Source of the DNA: CBDCTM01 sp965222005
GTDB taxonomy: Bacteria; Bacteroidota; Bacteroidia; Chitinophagales; Saprospiraceae
Direction of reading: 5' to 3'
Length of the DNA stretch: 64,000 bases
NCBI GenBank assembly: GCA_965222005.1
Contig: OZ244935.1
Span: forward strand, 1,674,001-1,738,000
Positions 8,892 to 18,375 of the stretch are shown here, one piece after another. The position numbers and the translations under genes are program-made. A model generated the notes under the pieces. The model did not search any database. It was not told where the DNA came from and saw only the letters and a program-made list of their open reading frames with translations. The stretch's first letter is position 1, and each line of letters begins with the position of its first letter.

Positions 8892-10303
8892 CCAGCGATT
8901 CTCGCTATTAGAAAAAAGTAAATATTTATTCGAGCCTAGGGAGGCTGATTTTGATTTCCCTGGCGATAAATCGGTAAATAACGTTCATTGACATACAAGG
9001 TAACACATCAAAGACCTGTCGAATTTTTTCCCAAAGGTTTTTTTTGGTTTTGCAATAAGTCCATGCCTTTTTGAAGGCCTTGTCTAATTTTTGAGCAATC
9101 TGGTCAACGAGGAATGCTAAAAAAGTGAGCAACATAAAATTAGTTGCGAGGTACTTTTTGCCATGACCATATGAATGCTCTAAATGATACCCTTGATTTT
9201 TAAGGGTATTAAACGTTTCGTTTTCAATTTTCCAACGGCTACGTCCCACCTTGACTAACTCCATTATGTTGTCTTGGTCAATGGGAATGTCTGTTATCCA
9301 AGAGTTGAAATAGGTTCGTTTACCATCAGAATCAAATTCTTCGTATTCAAAGTAGTTGGTGTTAATTTGCTGGTGCTGTCCATTGAGTATTAGGTCATTA
9401 GCCCAACGGGCTATCGCTTTTTTACCCTTTGACTCATTCCACATATGAGTTTGTAAGGCATCTTTAGCTTTGAGTGCATCCACTTGAATTAATACATAAC
9501 CATCCTGAATGCCAATGATATAGCGCATTTGATAGTCGCCTAATAACTTAATGTGTGGACCATTAGGATATAGACCGTCAAAAATGCCGAGCAATTCATA
9601 TTCTTCAATGGGAAGCATCTGGCGAACCTTTGGAATGAGGCGCTTAGAAGCATTAAGTTCACAGTCATTCTTTTGGGAGCCATCCTGTTTAACAATGGCT
9701 TCACAGGCTATTGGAAATACTTCTTTATGATCAGGATGCACCATTACTGCAGCTAAGGCCTGATGGGAATAGGTTATTTTTGTAACCTCCCCCTTTTTAT
9801 TGCGATACTCCTTTTTCAAGCAATGTTCACAGGGTGTTTTGGCACTACAATAGTGTTGAGTACCGTCAAAAGGGAGGGCTTGGTATCGCCCTAATACCTT
9901 ATAATCATCCATGATGCCGTCATTGCTTAGCTCTTGATGAGCGATCCCAAAACACTTTTGAATATCGTCAGGGGATACCCCATCTATACCTTCTCGAATA
10001 GCACTATCTGATGGAAGAAAGTTCACATCGTATATTTGCTGTAAGTTTTCTTCGCGCTGAGGATAGTTAATTCGGTACTGGTGTAAAGAAGCATCTTTTA
10101 AATGAAACATCGCCAAAGCTGATTGCAAATAATCTCCTAATGATATTTGGGCATTTTTATAACGATGCTCTTTTACTTGGTCAAAACCTATTTTTATACC
10201 TTGTATTAATTTGTCAACCATAGGCTATCTCTTTTGATAGCTAAGATATATACTCATTTTTTTACAGTCATATTTTTTTTCCTTTAATAGCAAGAATTGC
10301 TGG
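8892..10303 (-). mobile_element. IS4-like insertion sequence with 7-bp target duplication
   Basis: A complete 1,412-bp element. Its imperfect terminal inverted repeats (CCAGCGATTCTCGCTATTA at the left, the complement of CCAGCAATTCTTGCTATTA at the right) match at 18 of 21 positions. The sequence CCTATTA occurs directly outside both ends (8,885-8,891 and 10,304-10,310), as expected of a target-site duplication. It carries one full-length transposase gene, so it may be active. It sits between two paralogous transglycosylase genes without disrupting either. Confidence 0.85.
8926..10221 (-). CDS. DDE transposase, IS4-like
   Basis: 431 aa. The C-terminal part has the IS4-type catalytic Glu region (GRSRWKIENETFNTLKNQGY, YREK-like spacing), followed by HSYGHGKKYLATNFML. 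An upstream Asp lies in ALPFDGTQHYCSAKTPC and another in ELLGIFDGLYPNGPHIK. A CxxC pair follows the first Asp (CEHC), possibly zinc-binding. The gene fills the insertion sequence and ends 34 bp inside the left inverted repeat. The family assignment within the IS4 supergroup is from motif appearance only. Confidence 0.85.
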   Translation of the reverse strand: MVDKLIQGIKIGFDQVKEHRYKNAQISLGDYLQSALAMFHLKDASLHQYRINYPQREENLQQIYDVNFLPSDSAIREGIDGVSPDDIQKCFGIAHQELSNDGIMDDYKVLGRYQALPFDGTQHYCSAKTPCEHCLKKEYRNKKGEVTKITYSHQALAAVMVHPDHKEVFPIACEAIVKQDGSQKNDCELNASKRLIPKVRQMLPIEEYELLGIFDGLYPNGPHIKLLGDYQMRYIIGIQDGYVLIQVDALKAKDALQTHMWNESKGKKAIARWANDLILNGQHQQINTNYFEYEEFDSDGKRTYFNSWITDIPIDQDNIMELVKVGRSRWKIENETFNTLKNQGYHLEHSYGHGKKYLATNFMLLTFLAFLVDQIAQKLDKAFKKAWTYCKTKKNLWEKIRQVFDVLPCMSMNVIYRFIAREIKISLPRLE

Positions 10304-10335
10304 CCTATTACTGACAAAAACCTATTCAGTACAGC

Positions 10336-11307
10336 CTATAAGGTGCTTTTGAGAACACCGATTCCGGAAAAATCCACCCTGCCGCGCGGATCAATCTGCG
10401 GTAGCACCAGCAAATAGCCTTTCTCATTCGGAGGAATGATCTTCTTTTTATAATTGGGATTAAGCCGCCGCAGTATTTTCATAGATACCCCTGTTTTTGC
10501 CGCAATTTCTTTAAAAGTGGTCCGCTTGTACACCCTCAGTACCTCCGTCAGTTGCAAATTGTAATCGGGATATTGTGGCCGCAGATCGTGAAAAACATAA
10601 AAATTCATCACATAGTTGACCGCAATATACTTAGGGATATAATGTTTCGTTTCATCCGGCAGGTGCTTTCTGACTTTCCAAAAGTTCTTACTTCGGGCCT
10701 TGCGAATAGCCCGATCCATTGTACCGGGCCCACAGTTGTAGGCTGCTATAGCGAGGGTCCAGTTGTGGTATCGGTTGTACAACTCAGCGAGATAACGAGC
10801 TGCTGCATCGGTTGATTTGTGAATGTCGAAGCGTTCATCTACATAATTGTTGATAGTAAGCCCCATCAGGCGTCCGGTAGAACGAATAAACTGCCACAGG
10901 CCGGAAGCACCAGTGGGTGAAACGGCTTTGGGAATGAGCTCCGATTCGACAATAGAGAGGTGTTTTAACTCTTGCGGGAGGTTATACTTGTGTAGGTATT
11001 TTTCAAAAATTGGATAATAGATAGCCGAGCGGCCCAAAAGCTTTTCTGTGTTGCCACGGGCTCTCAACACATAATCGTTGATCAGGTTTTTGATCTCATT
11101 ATTCACAGGCAAGCGCACATTGCTCTCTATTTGCTGCATCCTTTGCTGAAATACCTTTTTCTTGTAACGAGGAGCTTTATAGCGCTTTTTTTTCGACTTA
11201 TTATCAACGAATGCCAAAGGTTCAGAGTGGGAAGAGAAGAAGCTTGTATGAGAGAAAAGCGATTGGCTAAAGCAAGACAACAGCAAAATTGCAAAATGGC
11301 GCTTCAT
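10336..11307 (-). CDS. MltD-like lytic transglycosylase, short paralogue
   Basis: A peptidoglycan lytic transglycosylase of about 323 aa. The ATG at 11,307 gives a good signal peptide (MKRHFAILLLSCFSQSLFS); the upstream ATG at 11,358 adds a non-signal extension. The SLT domain shows the catalytic Glu in HLSIVESELIPKAVSPTGAS, then GLWQFIRSTGRLMGL and AIAAYNCGPGTMDRAIRKAR. A single degenerate LysM-like segment follows (TFKEIAAKTGVSMKILRRLN). It is clearly paralogous to the gene at 7.1-8.6 kb but lacks that protein's extra C-terminal LysM modules. Confidence 0.85.
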   Translation of the reverse strand: MKRHFAILLLSCFSQSLFSHTSFFSSHSEPLAFVDNKSKKKRYKAPRYKKKVFQQRMQQIESNVRLPVNNEIKNLINDYVLRARGNTEKLLGRSAIYYPIFEKYLHKYNLPQELKHLSIVESELIPKAVSPTGASGLWQFIRSTGRLMGLTINNYVDERFDIHKSTDAAARYLAELYNRYHNWTLAIAAYNCGPGTMDRAIRKARSKNFWKVRKHLPDETKHYIPKYIAVNYVMNFYVFHDLRPQYPDYNLQLTEVLRVYKRTTFKEIAAKTGVSMKILRRLNPNYKKKIIPPNEKGYLLVLPQIDPRGRVDFSGIGVLKSTL

Positions 11308-11425
11308 AGTAAAGTTGGTTATCGCCTGGTCAAACGATTTGATTTTGATGTAGTTCATGGATTATTACGAAAATTTGGCAAATAAGTAGAACGTAAAAGA
11401 ACCCTGCCCCGCTATGTACATACCA

Positions 11426-12880
11426 TTATTTTTTTACAAAAAGCGCGGCAAAATTGAGTAAAGCGGCCTCCTCAAACAGGTCGGCCATCAACTGAACTCC
11501 AATGAACATGCCATCTTTGTTCCTTCCCAAAGGGATAGAAATGGCCGGAATACCCGCCAAATTTGCCGGAACGGTGAATATATCAGCCAAATACATAGCC
11601 ACCGGATCATTCACCTTTTCGCCCAACGGCCAGGCACTTGTGGGCGCTGTTGGCATCATAATAAAATCATAGGTCTCAAATAATGCCCGCAAGCGCTGCC
11701 GGATCAACCGCCGGGCTTTTTGGGCTTTGTTGTAATATGCATCATAATAACCGCTGCTCAACACATAGGTTCCCAACAATATCCTGCGCTTTACTTCATC
11801 GCTAAAACCCTCTGAACGGCTCATCACATAAGTCTCATGCAAGTCCTCCGCTTGCCTGCTTCTGTGGCCATAGCGAATGCCGTCGTAACGAGCCAAATTG
11901 GAGGAAGCCTCTGCCGTGGTCAGCACATAATAGGTAGGGATGATGTACTCCAAAAGATCAAAACTTGCAGCTTCTACTATATGCCCTTCGGCCCGCAATC
12001 TTCCAATAAAGGAATACACTTGTTCCCGAATTTCCGAATCCAGGCTTCCGTGCTCCAGGGCTTGCTCCAGATAGGCCACCCGCGCTTTGCCAGTGAAAGC
12101 ATCGAGCGTCGAAAAAGCTTCAACGGCTCGCCTGCTGCAGGTACTATCAAACTCATCAGCACCTGCCATCACTTCCAACAGCCATGCGGCATCGGTTATC
12201 TGATGCGTCAGGCAACTGATTTGATCGAAGGAGGAAGCGTAAGCTATGAGCCCGTGCCGGGAGATGCGCCCATAACTGGGTTTGAAACCTACCAGCCCGC
12301 AAAAAGCAGCCGGCTGCCTGACTGAACCACCTGTATCCGTTCCCAATGCTGCCAGGCAGGTATCCGCCTGTACGGAAACAGCAGCTCCCCCTGATGAGCC
12401 ACCCGGAATGCGCCCTGGATTGGCAGCATTGCGAACCGGGCCATAGTAGCTGTTTTCATTGGAAGAACCCATCCCGAACTGATCGCAATTAGTACGCCCG
12501 ATGATGATAGCATCTTCAGCAAGCAATCGTTGCACAGCGGTGGCCGAATACAAGCTGGTAAAATTATGGAGCATTTTGCTGGCAGCACTCACCTTATGAT
12601 CTTTATAGCAGATCACATCTTTGATAGAAAGTACCATCCCAAAGAGGCGGCCGAGTTGATCGGGTTTGAGTTGTATCTTTTCGTCCAGCTGCCGGGCCTT
12701 CGCCTGCGCTTCTTCCGCAAACACCTCGATGTATGCATTGAGGTGGCGGCTGGCCTGGATGCGCTGTAGATAGTGAGCTACAAGGCTTTGGCAAGAGACT
12801 TCCCCCGCCATGAGGGCCTGTTGGACCTGGCTGAGGTTGGAAAATCGGGGAGCTGTCATAGGTGGCAAATTGGTGGCCAT
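11426..12880 (-). CDS. gatA: Glu/Asp-tRNA amidotransferase subunit A (GatA)
   Basis: The amidase subunit of GatCAB, which converts misacylated Glu-tRNA(Gln)/Asp-tRNA(Asn) to the amide form using glutamine. At 484 aa it is the usual size. The amidase signature triad is visible: Lys in LSIKDVICYKD, the cis-Ser in GRIPGGSSGGAAVSV, and the nucleophile Ser in ALGTDTGGSVRQPAAFCG. It is the last gene of a pheS-hisS-gatA run, starting 10 bp after the hisS stop, consistent with an aminoacyl-tRNA operon. Confidence 0.93.
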   Translation of the reverse strand: MATNLPPMTAPRFSNLSQVQQALMAGEVSCQSLVAHYLQRIQASRHLNAYIEVFAEEAQAKARQLDEKIQLKPDQLGRLFGMVLSIKDVICYKDHKVSAASKMLHNFTSLYSATAVQRLLAEDAIIIGRTNCDQFGMGSSNENSYYGPVRNAANPGRIPGGSSGGAAVSVQADTCLAALGTDTGGSVRQPAAFCGLVGFKPSYGRISRHGLIAYASSFDQISCLTHQITDAAWLLEVMAGADEFDSTCSRRAVEAFSTLDAFTGKARVAYLEQALEHGSLDSEIREQVYSFIGRLRAEGHIVEAASFDLLEYIIPTYYVLTTAEASSNLARYDGIRYGHRSRQAEDLHETYVMSRSEGFSDEVKRRILLGTYVLSSGYYDAYYNKAQKARRLIRQRLRALFETYDFIMMPTAPTSAWPLGEKVNDPVAMYLADIFTVPANLAGIPAISIPLGRNKDGMFIGVQLMADLFEEAALLNFAALFVKK

Positions 12881-12890
12881 CGCTAAATCA

Positions 12891-14234
12891 CTACTGGCTC
12901 AGGTGCTTGATAATTTGATCGATATTCAATTTGCTCTGCTCGCCACTTTCCATATTCTTAAAAGTCAGCAAGCCGCTTTGACGCTCCTCGCTACCGATGA
13001 GAGCCACAAAAGGCACCCGGCGGGCATTGGCGTATTTCATCTGCTTTTTCAGCTTGACCGGCTCTGGATAGAGCTCTGCATTGATGCCGGCTTTACGAAG
13101 CTGTATGAGCTGCTCAAAGGCAAAGCGGTGGCTCTCCGCATCCAATCCGATCAGCAAAATCTGTAGGCTGTTGGTGAAATTTTCGGGAAAAAGATTCAAC
13201 TCCTGCATGGCGTCATATATGCGGGCCGCTCCAAAGCTGACCCCTACACCCGATACGCCTTTGAGGCCAAATATACCGGTGAGGTCATCGTATCGGCCGC
13301 CACCGCCTACGCTACCGATTTGCAAAGCTTTTGCCTTTACTTCGAAAATGCAGCCGGTATAATAATTGAGCCCACGAGCCAGCCTAACATCAAAGCGCAC
13401 CTCATTGGCTGCCCCTCCGAGGTCAAAATAGCTGTGGAAAGCTTTCAATTCAGCAATACCTTGCTGTCCCACAGGGCTGTTGGCAAAGAGGGGCTGCAGC
13501 TCGTCCAGGCTCTTAACTTGCAGCATTTCTGCTATTTTATCAATTGCACTGGCTAAAATACCACGGTTCAACATTTCCTTCCGTACTCCCTCCATCCCGA
13601 TCTTGTCGAGCTTGTCGATAGCAATGGTCATGTCCATAAACTGCTCACCAATACCGCTGGCTTCCGCCATACCTGCCAGCACTTTTCTGTTATTTACCAA
13701 AATGGCTACCTCCATCCCAAGGCGAGCAAAGACTTCGTCATAAATTTGAACCAATTCGGCTTCATACATTAAGGAACCTGAGCCCACGACATCCACATCG
13801 CATTGATAAAACTCCTGATAACGGCCCTTCTGAGGGCGGTCGGCCCGCCAAACGGGTTGTATCTGATAGCGCTTGAATGGAAAGGTAATATCCTGCTGAT
13901 TCATCACCACAAAGCGGGCAAAGGGCACAGTAAGGTCATAGCGCAGCCCTCTTTTGCTAATGCTGGAGGTGAGCTTTTGCGAGTCGCGGGCTTGAAGAGC
14001 CTGCTCATCGGCCTTGCTAAGGTAATCGCCATTATTTAGGACTTTGAAAAGAAGCTTATCGCCTTCTTCGCCATATTTGCCGGTAAGGGTAGCCAAGCTT
14101 TCCATAGCCGGTGTTTCGATAGGCTGGTAGCCGTATTTGGTGAATACCTGGCGAATGGTGTCAAAAATATATTGGCGTTTGATAACTTCAGCAGGGCCGA
14201 AGTCGCGGGTGCCTTTGGGTATGCTTGCTTTCAT
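12891..14234 (-). CDS. hisS: Histidyl-tRNA synthetase
   Basis: A class II synthetase charging tRNA-His, 447 aa. Motif 1 lies in the N-terminal region (IETPAMESLATL). Motif 2 is RYQIQPVWRADRPQKGRYQE, with its ATP-binding Arg. The HisA motif is LARGLNYYTGCIFE, and the motif 3 region is GVGVSFGAARIYDAM. The C-terminal anticodon-binding domain starts near residue 345. In motif 3 the usual final GxER Arg context reads FGAARI, a modest deviation. The gene is 35 bp downstream of pheS and 10 bp upstream of gatA. Confidence 0.94.
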   Translation of the reverse strand: MKASIPKGTRDFGPAEVIKRQYIFDTIRQVFTKYGYQPIETPAMESLATLTGKYGEEGDKLLFKVLNNGDYLSKADEQALQARDSQKLTSSISKRGLRYDLTVPFARFVVMNQQDITFPFKRYQIQPVWRADRPQKGRYQEFYQCDVDVVGSGSLMYEAELVQIYDEVFARLGMEVAILVNNRKVLAGMAEASGIGEQFMDMTIAIDKLDKIGMEGVRKEMLNRGILASAIDKIAEMLQVKSLDELQPLFANSPVGQQGIAELKAFHSYFDLGGAANEVRFDVRLARGLNYYTGCIFEVKAKALQIGSVGGGGRYDDLTGIFGLKGVSGVGVSFGAARIYDAMQELNLFPENFTNSLQILLIGLDAESHRFAFEQLIQLRKAGINAELYPEPVKLKKQMKYANARRVPFVALIGSEERQSGLLTFKNMESGEQSKLNIDQIIKHLSQ

Positions 14235-14269
14235 GACCTGGAAAAATTACAAAGGTTCGTATCAGTTTC

Positions 14270-15307
14270 TTAGAGTGCTGAATTAAACTGATTGAGAAAA
14301 CGGGCATCATTTTCAAATAGCAGCCGAATGTCGTTGATCCGATAGAGCAGCATCGCCTGGCGCTCTATGCCCATACCGAATGCGAAGCCGGTGTACTTTT
14401 TACTGTCGATGCCGCAGGTATCGAACACTGCCGGATCCACCATTCCACAGCCCATTATTTCTACCCAGCCGGTATGCTTGCACACGCTACAACCGTCGCC
14501 CATGCAAATAAAGCAGGATATGTCCATCTCGGCGCTGGGCTCGGTAAAGGGAAAGTAGGAAGGCCGCAGCCGGATGTCGGTATCGGGGCCATACATTTCG
14601 CGGGCAAAATGCAGCAGGGTTTGTTTCAGATCAGCAAAGGACACATTTTCATCCACATACAAACCTTCCACCTGATGGAATTGACAATGTGCGCGTGCCG
14701 AAATAGTTTCGTTGCGATACACCCGCCCCGGGGCAATAATGCGGATGGGCGGTTGCTGGCGAGTCATCAGGCGGGCTTGCACCGAACTGGTATGTGTGCG
14801 CAGCAACATACTGGCATTATCTTGCAAATAAAAAGTGTCCTGCATATCACGAGCCGGATGATCTTCCGGAGTATTCATGGCAGTGAAATTGTGCCAGTCA
14901 TCCTCAATCTCCCGATCTTCGGCTACGGCAAATCCGATGCGCCCAAATATTTCGATGATCCGGTTCATAGTAGTGCTGATAGGGTGGCGCGAGCCCAGCT
15001 TGAGCGGAAGGCCAGGAGCCGTAAGGTCGATGTTTTGAGCATCGGTGGCATCGTCGGCACTATCCAGGGTACTTTGCCACTGCTTGAACTTTTCCTCCGC
15101 TGTTTGCTTCACTTCATTGATTAGCTGGCCAAACTCCTTTTTCTGATCATTTGGGATGTGGCGAATCTCGCCAAACAAAGGTTTGATGATGTTCTTGCTC
15201 CCCAGATAACGGATGCGGAAGGCTTCCAGCTCGGCGGTATCTTTGGGGGCTGATTCGTTGATATCTGTCAGAACTTGTTTTACTTTTTCGAATATTTCGG
15301 TAGCCAT
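14270..15307 (-). CDS. pheS: Phenylalanyl-tRNA synthetase alpha subunit
   Basis: The catalytic alpha subunit of the heterotetrameric class II enzyme, 345 aa. An N-terminal coiled-coil is followed by the core with HPISTTMNRIIEIFGRIGF, the motif 2 region RVYRNETISARAHCQFHQVE, the FPFTEPSAEMD active-site segment, a CxxCxGxGCxxC cluster (CFICMGDGCSVCKHTGW), and the C-terminal GFAFGMGIERQAMLLY motif 3. A Bacteroidota-type -7 box lies about 25 bp upstream of the ATG. First gene of the pheS-hisS-gatA run; pheT is not in the window. Confidence 0.95.
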   Translation of the reverse strand: MATEIFEKVKQVLTDINESAPKDTAELEAFRIRYLGSKNIIKPLFGEIRHIPNDQKKEFGQLINEVKQTAEEKFKQWQSTLDSADDATDAQNIDLTAPGLPLKLGSRHPISTTMNRIIEIFGRIGFAVAEDREIEDDWHNFTAMNTPEDHPARDMQDTFYLQDNASMLLRTHTSSVQARLMTRQQPPIRIIAPGRVYRNETISARAHCQFHQVEGLYVDENVSFADLKQTLLHFAREMYGPDTDIRLRPSYFPFTEPSAEMDISCFICMGDGCSVCKHTGWVEIMGCGMVDPAVFDTCGIDSKKYTGFAFGMGIERQAMLLYRINDIRLLFENDARFLNQFNSAL

Positions 15308-15331
15308 AATATTGCTTTATCAAATATGGTG

Positions 15332-15339
15332 CAAAGGTA
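15332..15339 (-). promoter_or_regulatory. Candidate Bacteroidota -7 box upstream of pheS
   Basis: On the minus strand this reads TACCTTTG, a match to the Bacteroidota TAnnTTTG -7 consensus, 25 bp before the pheS ATG. A convincing -33 TTTG at ideal spacing is not seen, so support is moderate. Confidence 0.45.
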
Positions 15340-15479
15340 ATATTTTAATGCAAGTTGCGATCATCGGAGAGAAAACAGGAAGAGAAATTTTTTTGCCATT
15401 GATCCAGCCCTTCCCCTGATGTATCTACTGTAGTATTGCTACGCAGACACCGGAACCTAAGTTCCCGTAAGCAGGTAAA

Positions 15480-16205
15480 TTAGTGGAGCGGCTCAAAGTC
15501 GATATGATAATGGTCATCATGTACCTGGTTGACCACTTTGGTCAATGCCTGTACAATATAAATGCCTCGTTTTTTGATTTCGGTTCCACTTTGGGTGGCG
15601 TAGAGATCGTCTTTCAGTTCAATTTTTAGGATAACCTTCCGGATGCGCAAGCCATTTTGCTCGGCTGCATTGTCGAGAGCCAGGATGTGTTTGCCGATGG
15701 CTTCAAAATCAATGCGTACATTTTTGCTGATCTCCAAATGGCCGCTGTCGTCAAAATCGAGCAAATAGTGTAGCAGGCCGAGACGGTCAAAAAAGCGAGA
15801 CTGCCCACTGCGTGTTATTTTAGGCACCATGAAATCTACACTCATCCCATTCTGATGGGTACGGTGGATGAGCATCTTGCCGCCATATCTGTCAGAGCAT
15901 TCCATAACCCGAAAAAAGGTTGCCGGGCAGCTTTTTTCACATTGCCGATAAGCTTCCATCAGTGTGTGGTACACCTTGCTATGGGTATAGCCATTGTTCA
16001 GGATATAATAACTAAAAGGGCTGAAGTAACGGAAGTTTTTACCTGAGTAAGGTAGGAGATACGCTTCTTCCAGGCTTCCATTTCTTACGCTGCCAACAGA
16101 CCGGCTGCTACCTTCATTTTTATAAAATACTTCGGGTAGCGCCAGCACTATACCGCTTACAAGCAAGAGAAGCAGGAACCACAATTTCTTTTTATGTCGC
16201 CTCAT
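15480..16205 (-). CDS. Penicillin-insensitive murein endopeptidase-like (M74/LAS-type) protein
   Basis: 241 aa with an N-terminal membrane or signal segment (residues about 6-24). The metal-binding pattern of LAS-type murein peptidases is visible: His and Asp in HRTHQNGMSVDFMVP (HxxGxxxDF) and the C-terminal HxH in VHDDHYHIDFEP. This predicts a periplasmic zinc peptidase cleaving peptidoglycan cross-links. It differs from E. coli MepA in flanking sequence, so the symbol is withheld. It starts 27 bp after the rhomboid stop in the same direction. Confidence 0.75.
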   Translation of the reverse strand: MRRHKKKLWFLLLLLVSGIVLALPEVFYKNEGSSRSVGSVRNGSLEEAYLLPYSGKNFRYFSPFSYYILNNGYTHSKVYHTLMEAYRQCEKSCPATFFRVMECSDRYGGKMLIHRTHQNGMSVDFMVPKITRSGQSRFFDRLGLLHYLLDFDDSGHLEISKNVRIDFEAIGKHILALDNAAEQNGLRIRKVILKIELKDDLYATQSGTEIKKRGIYIVQALTKVVNQVHDDHYHIDFEPLH

Positions 16206-16231
16206 TTTTGAGCTTTACCAAAGTCTGTTGA

Positions 16232-16957
16232 TTACACGACTTGCTGGGCAGGCTTTGGCCGGGCAAAAAAGCCTGCCAATACGCCGAAAAAGAACCCACC
16301 GATGTGCGCCCACCAGGCCACGCCCGAGGTAGCGGCCGTCACAGGCCCTAGTGCAGCCATACCCGAAATGAGCTGCATGCCGATCCAGATACCCAAAAAC
16401 CAGATGGCAGGCATTTGGAAGGAGCGAAAAAAGTAAACCACCAACACCTTGATCTTTGACTTTGGAAACATCACCAAATAGGCTCCCAGCACGGCCGCAA
16501 TAGCTCCACTAGCCCCTACACTGGGGATGCTGCCCGGGCAGGCAGAAACAGCCCCGGCGCAATCCAATCCACCTCCGCAGGGCATGCAGCAGTTGGCTAG
16601 CTCGCCACCTATATTGAACCAGATGTGGATAGCAGACGCCGCCAGGCCGCCAAGCAAGTAAAAGGCCAGAAAATTGAAATTGCCTACGGTAGCTTCGATA
16701 TTATCTGCAAAAACCCACAGGAAGAGCATATTGCCTATCAAGTGCATCCAGCCACCGTGCATAAACATGCTGGTGAGCAAGGTGAGGTAGCCCCGGCCAT
16801 TGGCAATGTCGTTGGGGATGGCACCAAATTCACAAATAAAGGCATTGGGATGCGTGAGTTGAAGGAGAAAAATCAAAATGTTTAAACCCAGGAAAAGGTA
16901 TGTAAAATAAGGCTTGTAACCACCTTCAACCTGAGTATCACCGATTGGAAATATCAT
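16232..16957 (-). CDS. Rhomboid-family intramembrane serine protease
   Basis: 241 aa, six or so membrane segments. Rhomboid hallmarks: MHGGWMHLIGNMLFLWVFAD (His/Asn oxyanion region), catalytic Ser in SVGASGAIAAVLGAYL (GxSG), and catalytic His in WWAHIGGFFFGVLAG. A short insertion rich in cysteine (CCMPCGGGLDCAGAVSAC) sits directly before the serine motif, in the loop preceding that helix; this is unusual. Substrates cannot be predicted. Probably cotranscribed with the M74-like peptidase. Confidence 0.9.
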   Translation of the reverse strand: MIFPIGDTQVEGGYKPYFTYLFLGLNILIFLLQLTHPNAFICEFGAIPNDIANGRGYLTLLTSMFMHGGWMHLIGNMLFLWVFADNIEATVGNFNFLAFYLLGGLAASAIHIWFNIGGELANCCMPCGGGLDCAGAVSACPGSIPSVGASGAIAAVLGAYLVMFPKSKIKVLVVYFFRSFQMPAIWFLGIWIGMQLISGMAALGPVTAATSGVAWWAHIGGFFFGVLAGFFARPKPAQQVV

Positions 16958-17072
16958 ACGTGAGCTGTTGAGTTAGCAATTAGGGCATATATTTTTGACA
17001 GCCTAAAGCAGCATTTGCCATCGCTAAAGATACGGCTTGCCGGTAACAATCAAATTTCCTATCTTGTTTTTA

Positions 17073-18218
17073 ATGAAAAAGCTCCCCCGCTACCTCTTTG
17101 CGCTCTGGTTGTTTTCCAACCTTGCCTGCAACCATAAGAGTAGCTTTACTACCCAAACAGCCCGAAGCAAGCTTCCTTTGCAGCATATCCGGTTGCCCGA
17201 TGGCTTTCATATCGAACTGTATGCGGGAGGGCTCAAAAATGCCCGTTCAATGACGCTAAGCCCTTCCGGTACGCTCTTCGTTGGAACGCGTCGAAAGGGA
17301 GAGGTATATGCCGTACAGGATGCCGACAAAGACTACTTTGCCGAAAAGCAATTCACCATTGCCCGCAAGCTAAACATGCCCAATGGTGTGGCGTTTAAAG
17401 ACGGCCATCTTTATGTATCGGCCCTCAATCAGATACTGCGCTTTGATAATATTGAGCAACAGCTTGCCGCCCCTCCTACACCCCAACTTATTTACGATCA
17501 ATATCCCGCTGCCCGCAGTCATGGCTGGAAGTACATCGCGTTTGGGCCGGATGGCAAATTGTATGTGCCGGTGGGTGCGCCTTGCAATATCTGCGAGCCG
17601 AAGGAGGAAGTATATGCCAGCATCACCCGACTCAATACGGATGGAAGTGGCTTTGAGATCGTACAGCGGGGTATCCGCAATACAGTTGGCTTTACCTGGC
17701 ATCCCAGAACAAAGGAGCTTTGGTTTACCGATAACGGGCGCGACTGGTTGGGAGATGACCTGCCGGCTTGCGAGCTCAATCATGCTCCCCGGGACGGAAT
17801 GCATTTTGGCTATCCCTACTGCCATCAAGGCGATTTGCCCGATCCGGAATATGGCGAGCTGCGAAATTGTGATGAATTTACAGCACCTGCTCAAAAGCTG
17901 GGCCCACATGTGGCGCCGTTGGGGCTTGAGTTCGTCCCTGCCGGCAACTTCCCTGCGGGCTATGTCGGGCACATCCTGATTGCAGAGCATGGTAGTTGGA
18001 ATCGTGCCGATAAGATTGGCTATCGCCTCGCGCTGGTGCGGCTGGCAGGTAGCCGCGCATTGAGTTATGAAACCTTTGCAGAGGGTTGGCTACAAGGGGG
18101 CGATGAAGTGTGGGGGCGGCCTGTGGATTTGGAATTTATGCCTGACGGCTCCCTGTTGGTATCGGATGATTATGCCGACGCGATCTATCGAATTTACTAC
18201 AAAGCTTCGGTGGAATAA
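17073..18218 (+). CDS. Sorbosone-dehydrogenase-like (PQQ/Glc dehydrogenase fold) lipoprotein
   Basis: 381 aa from the ATG at 17,073, which gives a signal peptide with lipobox (LFSNLAC); the ATG at 17,037 adds a non-signal extension. The body is a six-bladed beta-propeller of the soluble glucose/sorbosone dehydrogenase family: IRLPDGFHIELYAGGL, HGWKYIAFGPDGKLYVPVG, FTDNGRDWLGDDLPACELN and the C-terminal GRPVDLEFMPDGSLLVSDDY are characteristic. It probably oxidises a sugar or aldose in the periplasm with PQQ. Substrate unknown. It is divergent from the rhomboid gene. Confidence 0.85.
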   Translation: MKKLPRYLFALWLFSNLACNHKSSFTTQTARSKLPLQHIRLPDGFHIELYAGGLKNARSMTLSPSGTLFVGTRRKGEVYAVQDADKDYFAEKQFTIARKLNMPNGVAFKDGHLYVSALNQILRFDNIEQQLAAPPTPQLIYDQYPAARSHGWKYIAFGPDGKLYVPVGAPCNICEPKEEVYASITRLNTDGSGFEIVQRGIRNTVGFTWHPRTKELWFTDNGRDWLGDDLPACELNHAPRDGMHFGYPYCHQGDLPDPEYGELRNCDEFTAPAQKLGPHVAPLGLEFVPAGNFPAGYVGHILIAEHGSWNRADKIGYRLALVRLAGSRALSYETFAEGWLQGGDEVWGRPVDLEFMPDGSLLVSDDYADAIYRIYYKASVE

Positions 18219-18375
18219 GTACCTGAGCCTTTTGCTGGTCTTTAAAATGGGCAATTACGATTCGTGGATTTTTGATGCCCGCCTGATAGCTTCCATTTTT
18301 GCAGCCGCCATCCTGTACGCATTGCATTTGTGTTTTACAGAGCATACCAATTGACAAAACAGCCTGAAGGCCCGC

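Noticed and set aside
17370..17990. Long frames on both strands within the sorbosone-dehydrogenase-like gene
   Set aside because: Shadow frames; only the 17,073-18,218 plus frame has a signal peptide and propeller motifs.
18219..18375. Small membrane-like protein after the sorbosone-dehydrogenase-like gene (frame 18,067-18,354)
   Set aside because: Most of it overlaps the upstream gene out of frame, with no start or conservation evidence.
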